Part shown: in pieces, positions 35,016 to 44,745 of the stretch | Position numbering within the stretch: position 1 is the stretch's first letter | Layout of the letters: each line of letters starts with the position of its first letter | DNA from: Apiotrichum sp. Y4204 | Lineage: Eukaryota; Basidiomycota; Tremellomycetes; Trichosporonales; Trichosporonaceae | Assembly (NCBI GenBank): GCA_025531455.1 | Contig: JAMYHL010000064.1 | Span: 124,001-188,000, forward strand | Reading direction: 5' to 3' | Length of the DNA stretch: 64,000 nt | Notes under the pieces: generated by a model | Told to the model about the DNA's origin: nothing | What the model saw: only the letters and a program-made list of their open reading frames with translations | Database searches by the model: none | Program-made: the position numbers and the translations under genes

Positions 35016-35920
35016 TCACTTCTTGATACCGGTACCGCCCATGGGGCCCTTACCAGCCGCTGCACGTCAACCTCTTGATCCCATCTCCTAGACTCACCCT
35101 TGGCGGCGGCGGCCTTGAGCTCGGCGGCCTCGCGCTTCTGCTTCTCTGGGCGTTAGATAAGCTTATAAACAGAAAAAAAGAACGCGAAACGGGAGAACGG
35201 GGGAGGAGCAGCTGGAGATGAGAGGTTGGAGTGAGTGAGAGCAGGCATGGGTAGAGACGGTGTCGAGCAAGGGGATGGTCTGCGCCTATGCGAACGAGGG
35301 CAAGGCTGCAGGTCTGGCTGGACATGATAGGAGGCCAGGGAGGGGAGAGGAAGGCGGTAGAAGACAGAAAAGCAGACTGAACTGGGGCTAAACGGAGAGG
35401 GAGGGGTGGCCGACTGTACCGACCGCTCCACCGCTCCAACGTCCCGTCTGCGTCCGCGCATACCCCTCTTTCTCCAGTCCTCCGCCGTCCAACAGCACAT
35501 GTCCCAGCGCACGCAGGAGAACCTAGGGCACAGAGCGTATCCGTATTCCGCCAGACGCCAGTTCAACATCTCCCACCCAGTCCATACCTCCCCACTCCAA
35601 CCCCGCTTTGGACCATCTCCATCTCCTCAATTCCGTCCGTTTCTTCGCGTTCTCGGAACGGCTAACACCTTTGAAAGCGAGATCGTCATCATCGATTTCC
35701 TTCACGGCCTTCTTCGGAGCCTGCTGTCAGTCGAGGAAAGGAGAAGAAGAGGTGGAAGAGGAGGTGGAAGTGGAGACATACCTTGAGGGGCTTAGCTACA
35801 CGCCCAGTCAGTAACCCATAACTGCCACACCGCCGCACCGCGCACGGCGCGCGCGCTACGCACCCTTTCCGCCTGCTGTCAGCTCGCTCATCAGGACGAC
35901 GTACCCTGCCTGGATGACAT
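35016..35920 (-). CDS. TMA7: TMA7, translation machinery-associated protein 7
   Basis: A 60-residue ribosome-associated protein split into six exons: 35920-35905 (16 nt), 35872-35864 (9 nt), 35795-35782 (14 nt), 35720-35669 (52 nt), 35145-35098 (48 nt) and 35059-35016 (44 nt), total 183 nt in frame. The product begins MSSRQGGKAKPLKAPKK, continues with EIDDDDLAFKEKQKREA, and ends KAAGKGPMGGTGIKK. This matches the yeast and human TMA7 pattern of a Gln-Gly-Gly-Lys head, a DxxDxAFK acidic block, an Ala/Lys helix and a GKGPxxGGIKK tail; the usual length is 64. TMA7 is found with ribosomes and is thought to aid translation. Introns are short except the fourth (35146-35668, 523 nt). All GT..AG ends are present. 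It sits downstream of the zinc-cluster gene on the same strand. Confidence 0.9.
35146..35668 (-). other. 523-nt intron inside TMA7
   Basis: Runs from GTGTTAGCC to CTAACGCCCAG and is longer than the whole coding sequence. I looked for C/D-box (ATGATGA, CTGA) motifs typical of hosted snoRNAs and saw no convincing pair. Its second half is C/T-rich on the sense strand. Confidence 0.75.
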
Positions 35921-36292
35921 GATGTTGTGGTTGTGGGTGGGAGTGTGGATGGGATGTGGTGGAGCTCAGATGCGGTGGCATGGGCGGAAAAAGTGTTTGG
36001 TCACACTTTGGCATTTCGGTATCACGTGACTCTCGATGCACCGTTCCCCTGCAGTGGACTCTGCCTCGACTGTGCAATGTTTTTGTATTCATCACGTTTC
36101 TATCTCTCGTACAAGTAATGTACTTGATGCAATCCCAGATGACAGCGTCCACCGTGACCCAGCTCCAGTGCCCCCATGGGTTTTATAGGCAAAGATACCG
36201 CATCGCTGCTTCCGCTCTGACTCCACCCAGGACGCATGTGGCACTGCCACCTCCTTCTACAACCTGGGTATATCCACCTCCGCCCTCGCTCA
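35921..36292. other. Intergenic, TMA7 promoter
   Basis: About 370 bp between the TMA7 start and the stop of the upstream zinc-cluster gene. It should contain the TMA7 promoter. No TATA element was seen. Confidence 0.5.
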
Positions 36293-39200
36293 CTACCTGG
36301 TCGTCGCCGCGGCTAACAGCTCGCGCAGGCTACGCCGCGTGTGTCCCGCGATCGGCCAGACGTGCACAATCTCGTCGAGCGCGGCCTGGATGTAGTCGAC
36401 TTCCACGAGCGAGCGCACGCGCTCATGCTCTGGTATCGTCGGGAGGCCGGTCGCCTGCAAGATGAGCATGCTGCCGCATACGTAGAGGATCCTGTTAAGT
36501 TGAGATAAATAGAACACCGTATTGTGATTGATAGAAAGAAACGTTAGCCCTGCGCATTCTCATTACTCTCTTCTACTCACTGCTGCCAGATCATTGGCGC
36601 GGAAGTGACTCCACCCACGGCGCCGAGGTAGCGCGACTGCGCGATGATCTGGGCCGCGGCGGCGCAGCACGCGCGCAGCGCCAGGTCGTGGATGCGGCTG
36701 TGCTCCATCTCGAGGAGATACGGCCGGAAGAGGAGAATGACATAGGTCGCAGCCATGCCGTGTGTCGTGACCACGCTGGGGTTAGATTACACTCAGAGAT
36801 GATTTCCCCTTCACTATCTCGCTCACCTTGGATGCATGACCTCGCGTTCTGGTGGCCAGCGCAGCCGCGGGGGGAGGCTGTCCCGCCACACGAGAATCCC
36901 CTCCCACACCTGCTGCACGCGCGCGACGCGGGCCGACAGGGGCGCGCGGAGCGTGTGGTTGAGGTGCAGAGCCTGCAGGCCAAGCTCGCTCAGCCGGACG
37001 TGGTGGTGGAACATTTCGGAGGCGTCGCGCTCGTGCGCGAGCACATCGGTGCGGATGAGCGGAAGCCGCTGGTCGGCGTGCTCACGCAGCGGGATGGGAT
37101 CCTGCCCCGTAAAGGCCGCGTACCAGGCCGCTGAGTGTGAGTGAGGGAACAGAAAGGAATAATGTGCAGAGCAGTCCTCTCGACTGATGCCTCCCGTATG
37201 AAGCGATAGCATCTGGCCATGCGACACACACCGCCAGGTACTCACACAAATTCAGTGCCGACCCATACACATCACGCCGGGCGGCATCGAGCTCGCAGTC
37301 GACCGCGAAGCCCAGCTCGGCGAGCTGCCCGTCGCAGCGGCGGTGGAGGCGGAGGTCTTGGGTGAGACACATGGCCATTGAGAAGAGCGAGCGGCCAGTG
37401 GATCTGGTGTGAGCAGGAGTGCGGCAGTGCACTTACTCTTTGAGCATGCCGGTGTGGTACTCGCTGAGCGCAATGAGTCCAAGGACGGTGCTGAGCCTTG
37501 GGTCGGCAACTTCGGCCATCATGAGCTCGAGAGCCTTGTCGATAAATGCCGCGCCACGCCGAGCGACGTTCTCCTCGACATAGTACGTGCGCGTAACGCG
37601 CTCGTCGGTCGTGTACCGCCATCCGATCGCCAGGGCTGCGAGGTGGAAGACGGGGGAGAAGTAGTGTCCCTTCCCACCCGGGTCCGCGTCCATCTCCGCC
37701 TCAAACTTGTCGCGGAAGGCGTTCCGGCCAAAGCTGAAGAGATGCGCAAAGCTCGCGTCGAGAAGCAGCGCGTGGTGCACGGGATCAAGCGGGAAGGGGA
37801 GGTAGGGAGCCAGGAAGCCGCGGCGCGCGGGCCGGGAGGGGTGTCCGGGCGCGCCGGGGGCCAGCGCATCGAGTCCTACCTGCCATTCCGAGGCCGGAGC
37901 GGGGAAGTAGAATGTCGCGGCAGGATAGAGGTGCAGCCCGCCGGTGGGCGCCAACACCCACCGCCCGGTGCCGAACGGCGCCTGTGGCTCGGCCTGATCG
38001 TACTCGTACTCGTACGACTGGGAGCGGGAGCGTGCCGCACCCACGCCTGCGGGGAGGTTGCCTGATGCGGTGCCGGACACCGAAGGATGCGCCGAGTGGG
38101 AGCGGCTCGCGTGGACAAGCGGGCGCGCACCGTACCCGTGAGAGTGGTGGGCGTATGGCTCGCGCTCCGGCTCGCGAGCAAACTCGTCACGCCCGTTGAT
38201 GGTCGTTCCACCACCGGCACTTGCCCCGCTCACGCTGCCTCCTGCGCGATCACGATCACGCTCACCCGAATCCGCCGCACTCTCGCCGTTCGCCGGTGCC
38301 GCGTTCCGGGCTTCCTCGGCCGCGCGCACAGCGGCGCCGGCCCGCTCGAGCGCCTCGGCGAGCTCACGCTCCAGCGCCACCACCTGGTCCTGCAGCCGCT
38401 CAATCTTGCGCTTGGCGGTGCGGTCGCTGCCGTTAGTACGAAAGAGTGTCTCCGTCGGACCCCTCGGCCCAACAGCACTCCAGGCCGGTGTCCAGCGGCT
38501 TGGGTACTCACGTCAGACGGCCGTCCGCGACGGTCGAGTAGATGCACTCCTTTCCGAGGCGTCCACAGAGCGCGCACGGCATCTCGCCTGTGGTTAGTCA
38601 TCAGTGGGCCTCGGGGTCATGGGACGCCATGGCTTGCTTGACCCGACCGCATGTCTGCCAGCACAATGCACAACACCGCACACACAGGCAGCGATGCCAG
38701 GATGACGACAAGGCAAAACCAACGTCCACCGCCACTGCATGTCCACCTGCTGCACACCATCACCCCGTTATACGCAGGTTCAGCCGCGGCGGCTCGGCAA
38801 TCAGTCCTAGCCTAGTGCCCTCGTGATTGCCAAGCAGCAGCCCACCTGTTCCGCCCACCTGCAATCGGGCTCGAACCAGAGTATTTGGGTGTGTGTGCGG
38901 CATTTTTCCTCAATGTCTCAAAAAGGTACTCACCACTGCACTTGCTCTTGCGGGAGCGGCACTGTTCACACGCGCGGGAGACGTTGCGCCTGCTCGCTGG
39001 GCGGATGCGGCGGTCCGGACCGATACCGTCCGCAACGCTTGCGCGCCATGCGGCGGCGGCGCGCTCGCGGCCCATCTCGAGAAAGTATGGGTCATCGGCA
39101 TCAATCTCGACGTGGTTGCTCATGTCGCGCACAAAGCGCTGCCGCTCGGCCTCGTAGTCGGCTTCCGTGCGGTCGTCGGGCTCCTGCGACTGTGATTGCG

Positions 39201-39441
39201 AGTTGCGCGAGTGGGTTTGCGAGTGGTGGGGGCGGTACTCTCTCTCGCGTTCGAGCTCTCTATCTCTATCTCTCCCGCGGTCCCGATCGCGCTCGCGTTC
39301 CCTCGCGCCCCGCTCGTCGGAATACACACTTGTGCTCCGCGCATCGCCATCCATGTCGACGTCGGGATCCATGTCGCTGCGGATGTGGTTGGTCGGCGAG
39401 CGTGCAGTGTGCCCACTCGTACCGCTGATCGCGCTCATCAT
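36293..39441 (-). CDS. Zn2Cys6 fungal-specific transcription factor
   Basis: Predicted nuclear regulator, roughly 800 residues in several exons; some downstream junctions are approximate. The N-terminus starts MMSAISGTSGHTARS and has a charged Arg/Asp/Glu run (RERERDRDRGRDRDREL). An intron of about 340 nt (GTGAGTACC..CTAACCACAG, near 38591-38931) splits the zinc cluster; joined, it reads CEQCRSRKSKCSG then EMPCALCGRLGKECIY, the classical C-x2-C-x6-C-x5-C-x2-C-x6-C. A coiled coil follows (KRKIERLQDQVVALERELAE), the usual dimerisation element. The fungal-trans region includes HYFSPVFHLAALAIGWRY and LSTVLGLIALSEYHTGML, then a segment SMAMCLTQDLRLHRRCDG typical of the family. It ends GHTRRSLRELLAAATTR. 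Class resembles Nit4/XlnR-type regulators; targets are unknown. Its start faces a C/T-skewed 3.3-kb intergenic region. Confidence 0.85.
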
Positions 39442-42400
39442 GCCATGCCCGTCGCCGATCCGGATAGTGTCTGGGATCGGGGATCAGCGGATGCGGATCG
39501 GAATCGGGGGATCGGTAGGGGGATGTGCGCGGTGGGATTCGGGGCCGGTGTGCAATGTGTTGTTAATGTTGTTTTTTGTGGATGCTGTTGTTTGTTGTCG
39601 CGGCGTGCTCTGTCGCCGTCTCTGTGTCGTGCAATGCAATGCCGAACCGGTTAATGGATGGAGTGGATGCAGAATGGTGATCGTGCTTGCTGCACCACAC
39701 GCAGCGAGATGGAGGTGTCCTGGATGAGACTGCCTGATTGCCTGATCAATAACCGCCTATTCACCCGGGGGACCGGCGTGGCTTGACCCGGTGCCAGTTT
39801 CCGTGTGGGAGAAACAAAAGGGAGCAGTAGTAATAAAAGGGGGGAAGTTGCAAGGGGGGCGGGAGGGATGGTAGAATGCAAGGGGGTAGGGGGATGCGAT
39901 GGAGGTGGGAGTGGGGGTGGGGAGGATAAATGATAGTAGAATAGAGAAATGACAACTACTGGTTCGCGGGGCTCTCTGGGGCACAACACTGAACAAGCAC
40001 AAGACCAAGATACCCGAGAGACCGAGGGTCGGCGCCGGCGACGTGATTCCGGAGACGGAAGAGGCGGGGCGGGAGAGATACAGGTGAATAACAGGAGTAA
40101 TCAGAGTGCAGGATCTAGGATGACTGATGTCCTTTTGCATCATATTGTCTTGCATGATGCGAGCGCGCGAGAACGCCGCTGCTGCCCATTGTCACAAAGG
40201 CATGCATCCAAACCCAGCAGCCCATCAGGCCATCAGCAAAGGCGCCACATGCGAGGGGTGGCTAGAGACTCAAAGGGATTCCGCCAGGGCTCAGTACCCT
40301 CGGAATCCCGGGTCACCGCTACCTCATCCTCCGTCCCTGCCGTTCTTTTGCTCTCTCTCTGTCTCGGTTCACTCTTCCTACTGGGGCACAGAAATGAACG
40401 TATCCACAGGGCACAAACCGCATGCATTCCATCATCGCTGACGGCGGCGCCGGCGGCGCCGGGCGCGCGGGCCGAGGGCCAGCAACCCACACGTGCAAGG
40501 CGGCTAGATGCAGTGGACAGACTAGCATGCAAGTCCAGGATTGACCTATTTGCATCATGACATGGCATACTTGGTACTTCTTCCCGCAGGTTCATACCTG
40601 TTCGTTGATGGGTTTGCCGAGAGGACGGGAACCCGCCGCTCGGTATTTCCTATCGGCACGATGGGCGGATCGAGGTGGACGGATTCTGGATTCCCGATCC
40701 CGGCCGGCACGGGCACTCAGAGGAGAGCAAAAAACAGTGGGGTCGGAGGAGAGAAACGATAGAGGGGACGGCATGCATGCTCTCATCGTGCATCCCCGCA
40801 GCTCGCAGCTCGCAGCATCCCCGCATGACGACCCCCCTTGTTGCTCGGCATGCTCGGGCTGCTCTTCCTAATGACATGCTTTGTCAGAGGGAACGGATTG
40901 GCTCTGGCTTTGGGTTCGGGGACCTGGCGGCTGTCAGTTCCGTTCCTCTCACTCCACTTGGCACTCCACCTTGATGTTCCACTACTTCTCTTGTTCCTTG
41001 TTCCGTGTCGGCGCTTTACTCCGTGCTCTGCTTGCATGCCCTGCGGTCGTAATTCCTAATTGCATACTGTACGTACTGTACGTAGCCTGTACGTAGTTGT
41101 ACGGTAGCTGTACGTAGGCCCAAATTCACCGTACGCTGCGAGGTGGACGTTGCGGGTGGAGGTCGGATCTGGGGCAAACTTCCGCAGCACGGCAGCACGC
41201 TTTCCCCTCTCGTGGGCCAGAGCTTCACAACCCCAGGCATAGCAGCATACTCACCAACAGTCTTACGGCATGCAGCTGGCGACCGAGACGAGTGATAGCC
41301 AGTGCCACATCGAGCATGACACAGGAAACAGCACAATAAGCAGGGCTCTGACGCACATCTCTACCATGCGCGCCATGCAGCGACGAACAGGCAGCAGGCA
41401 GGAGCCATCTGCCTCGCAAGGCAACGACTATTTCCCGCTGTGCGTGGCGCGAAGAGCGACTGTGTACTGTGCGACTACGCGAAGCAGCATGGCAGATGGA
41501 TGCTTCTGATGCGCGCGACACGGGTGTGAGAGCCGCTCGTGGAGAGTGAGTGCTTCTTTCAGGGCGTTTGATGGAGAGCAGCGAGCAGCGAGCATCGAGC
41601 ATCGAGCATCCCTCTCTGCTTTTGTCTTCTTGTCCCTTGGTCTCGTCGCTGTCTTTGTCCTCGGATCCCTCGATTCACTCGACCCCAATCCCATCTTCTT
41701 ACTTCTTTGCACACCTCCGACGGCTGATCATGGTTGCTGATTACATCTCGAAGCCGGAACATCGGGTAACGAGGGAGATATCCGTCACAATAGTAGTCGC
41801 CCAGGGCTGTCTCGCATCTCCCTTGCTTCGTGACATCTCGTCCTGTTCACGTTTCTAGCTCGCCCATTTGCATCCACTAGCTACCTCCTCACTGCCTGTC
41901 CCTTGCCACCTCCCTCGTCACGTCCTCGCTCTATCCTAGCCACGGTCTCAAGCACGGACCATTTCCATCATCCCATCTTGGAATCGCCATCCTCACCACA
42001 AAAGGATGCGTTAGCATTTTTCTTGTCCGCTGAGGATCCCTTTTATTATTGCCGTGTCGCGTCTGTGTACTGCTCCTCTCTGACCTCCTCACTCGTCATA
42101 ACAGCTTCTCATCGAGTCATCGGGTATCGGATAATGGCGATGATCCCAGATCCCAGATGTCATCGCTGACCATGGTGTTCCAAGATTCCAAGAACGACGT
42201 GCCAGAACCGGATGCCAAGCTGGTCAAGAGCAGGGACTCGTCGAGCGCACAGTGTCGAGCGTTATCCGTTATCCTGATCCTGACATGACTCGAATGAGGA
42301 GGTGTCATCTCGCACGCCTCAGCTCGGTCCCCGCATAATGTCACTTGTATCATCTCTCATTTTCCATCACGGTACTCACACCTCATCCCATCACATTATA

Positions 42401-42740
42401 ACTTTCCTCCTCGCGCTGACTTGCACTTAAATTCACGCACTCACCCCCACCTCTCTCCGCATCGCCCCAGCTTCCATTCAACACGATACGCTCACCTTCA
42501 TCCATCTGGTCGCGCCCCTCGCTGCGCTCGGTCCGCGCAGAAACCACCACCGCCGCGCCGCTCGCCATTGACGCGCTGCACACCGTCTCCCCACTCGACC
42601 GCCTCCACAGCTGGCGCAAGACCGTAGCAACCGTAGCAACCGCGACCCCCAAAGCCCCTCCTGCCGTCTCGAGACCGCTGCCAACCCCACTTCAGCCGAC
42701 ATCGCCTCCGACGGTCCCCAGCCTCGCCGCCAGCATCGTC
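39442..42740. promoter_or_regulatory. Long divergent intergenic region
   Basis: About 3.3 kb between the divergent zinc-cluster gene (minus) and the coiled-coil gene (plus). The left part (39810-39940) is G/A-rich on the plus strand, i.e. C/T-rich for the zinc-cluster gene. The right part (41600-41950, 42360-42740) is C/T-rich on the plus strand. It contains a phased TGTACGTA array at 41068-41116 and GAGCATC repeats at 41577-41608. No separate gene is supported. Confidence 0.5.
41068..41116 (+). repeat. Helically phased TGTACGTA array
   Basis: Copies begin at 41068, 41077, 41088, 41098 (variant TGTACGGTA) and 41109. Spacings are 9, 11, 10 and 11 bp, close to one DNA helical turn. The core contains the palindromes GTAC and TACGTA. 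Confidence 0.85.
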
Positions 42741-43783
42741 ATGACCAACCCGCACATCGATTACTCGTACCACGAGACGCGTCTCACGCACAGCAGCTCG
42801 TCCGGCAGCGGAAAGCATAACCGCGGTCATCTCCATCCGAATGGCCATCCAAGTGGCAACGGACACGCACCCAAACTTCCCAAGCACCCCGGTCCGCCCG
42901 TCACGTCCGCCACACTCCGTCCTCCAGCCCCGCCGACAGTCATGTCCGGCACCACCGACCTCACGGACTTTGATGACCCGCCCGAGGAGAAAGTCTCTCC
43001 GCCAGTTGACAAGTTCCGCAAGCTCCTCGAGACAAAGAAGCTTCTCTATCGGGTGCGTGACATTTGTGTTTGTGTGTGCTTCGCTGCGCAGCACGCGGGG
43101 AACGCGCAGCACGCGCAGCAGAGCTTCTGCTCCGTGGTTCTCGGATCCTCGGTCTGCATGGTGCATTTTCCGCCAACCGGCACCCCCCCACCTACCAGTT
43201 CTCATCCTAACACCAGGTCGTCTGGGGTCCCGACACGCCCGATATACGTACGGACATCTATCGCGCCGCCGAGGCGGTCGATCGCAATCTCGTCATTGAC
43301 GGGCGTCTGAGCGTGCTGCTCCAGAACAGCCCGACGCTCCTGATGCTCGTACACGACCTCGGCGCGCTGCTCGAGCAGCGCAACATTGTGAGTGATTGCA
43401 CCCGACCAGTGACATTCTCTGGACACCCAACACAAGTTCTCTAACGGCAGGAAGAGGAACAGCGGAAGCAGGCCGAGGAGGTGCGCGCCGCGCGCCGGCA
43501 GCGGTGGCTGCAGCGCAAGAGCGAAAAGGAGAAAGCGGCCGCGAAGGCAGCAAAGGAGGCGGAGGCGGCAAAAGTAAAAGCCGACAAGGCTGCCGCGGCG
43601 GCGAGGGCGAAAGCGGCAAAAGCCGAGGCGGCGGAGGCGGCGCGAGTGAAGAAGATGGAGGACCGGGCGCGCGCGGCGGCGGAAAAGGAGCGCGCCAAGG
43701 AGGAGAGGCGCCGCGAGGAGATGCGCGATGCGGAGATTGCGCGCTCGAGGGGAGATGTGGGTGGTGGCGGGTGGTGTTGCTGA
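42741..43783 (+). CDS. Ala/Lys/Glu-rich coiled-coil protein, unknown function
   Basis: I do not recognise this family. Three exons, 42741-43052, 43217-43387 and 43451-43783, close in frame to 271 residues. The first 80 residues are His/Pro/Ser-rich and disordered. A compact, probably folded region follows: DFDDPPEEKVSPPVDKFRKL, then VVWGPDTPDIRTDIYRAAE and GRLSVLLQNSPTLLMLVHDL. From about residue 165 there is a long charged Ala/Lys/Glu/Arg helix (EKAAAKAAKEAEAAKVKADK type), predicted coiled coil. The last residues GDVGGGGWCC look odd and could belong to an unrecognised intron or low-complexity end. The start at 42741 is the first ATG of a region with none for about 400 nt; 107 in-frame codons upstream are also open, so the N-terminus could be longer through an upstream exon or a non-AUG start. 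Confidence 0.68.
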
Positions 43784-44745
43784 GGTTCACATTCATTCCC
43801 GAGAAGGCGAACACCATACCTCTCCCTACGACGTACTCGCCCTACACCGTGCTCTCCCTCTCGCTTTATCTCCGTACACATTCCATTTCTGTATCTCACA
43901 CATGGGGAGACGTTGGCGGTGGGTGGTGGTGTTGCTACGAAGTGGAGATTGAACGACAGTCGAGCTAGGCCTGCACCATACTCTCTCCTCCCCCATTCTC
44001 CGTATGTACATGTCGATTTTCTGCATCTCGCACGCTCTCCCCCATCCTCAGTACACTCATTTCTGCATTATGTAAATCCCACTCTCGCGCCACCTGTCCG
44101 GTGTGAACAGCCTGATAGTCTCGGCGATGAAGAGTGTGAGACTGCCTTCTGCTGGAGTACTGCCATGGACAGCTTCTTGCTTCCGTCTCCATGCAGTTTC
44201 GGGGGGATGAGCCGCATGGACATGCCTCTCTGATAAAATCACTTCGTGCTCGCCATCACTCATGTATGCCCTGCTTGCCATGCTGTGCATGCTGCAGCGC
44301 TTCAGCTCTGCCTCTCGGTCCGGTCACTCCTATATAAAACTTAGATCAAAGATGGCTACTGCAACGCCGTAAGGTCAGTTCTGAGCACACGGTATTCAGT
44401 GTAAGTCACTGCCTCAACCATTAATTATCTGATTCCCAATGGAGGTCTCGTAGAGGATGACTAGACGAGATAGTTGTGACATTATACCCAAAAGTACCAA
44501 AATATGAGAGATGGCAGCGTGAAAAATGAGAACAGACGTATGTAGTGTTTTGGCGATGCTTGTGCGTGTGAGGGGTGCGCCTGGCTTCCATGACTTGCGA
44601 TCTGTGTTTTGTGATGTGATTCGTGATTCTTGCGTCCTATGCGCTCCGAGCTTCTATACCTCCTCCCGTTCCATCCAGGCTTCGCTCCGGTCTCTCCCGT
44701 CTTCCCCATCCTCGCCTTGTATCATCTCGTCAACTCGTCACTCCC
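43784..44745. other. Intergenic, between convergent genes
   Basis: About 960 bp. A GGGAGA..GGTGG..GTGTTGCT block resembles one at the end of the preceding coding region (43749-43783 versus 43904-43938). The rest shows no feature. Confidence 0.45.

Noticed and set aside
35146..35668. Possible intron-hosted snoRNA in TMA7
   Set aside because: No convincing C and D box pair, nor an H/ACA hairpin, was found by eye.
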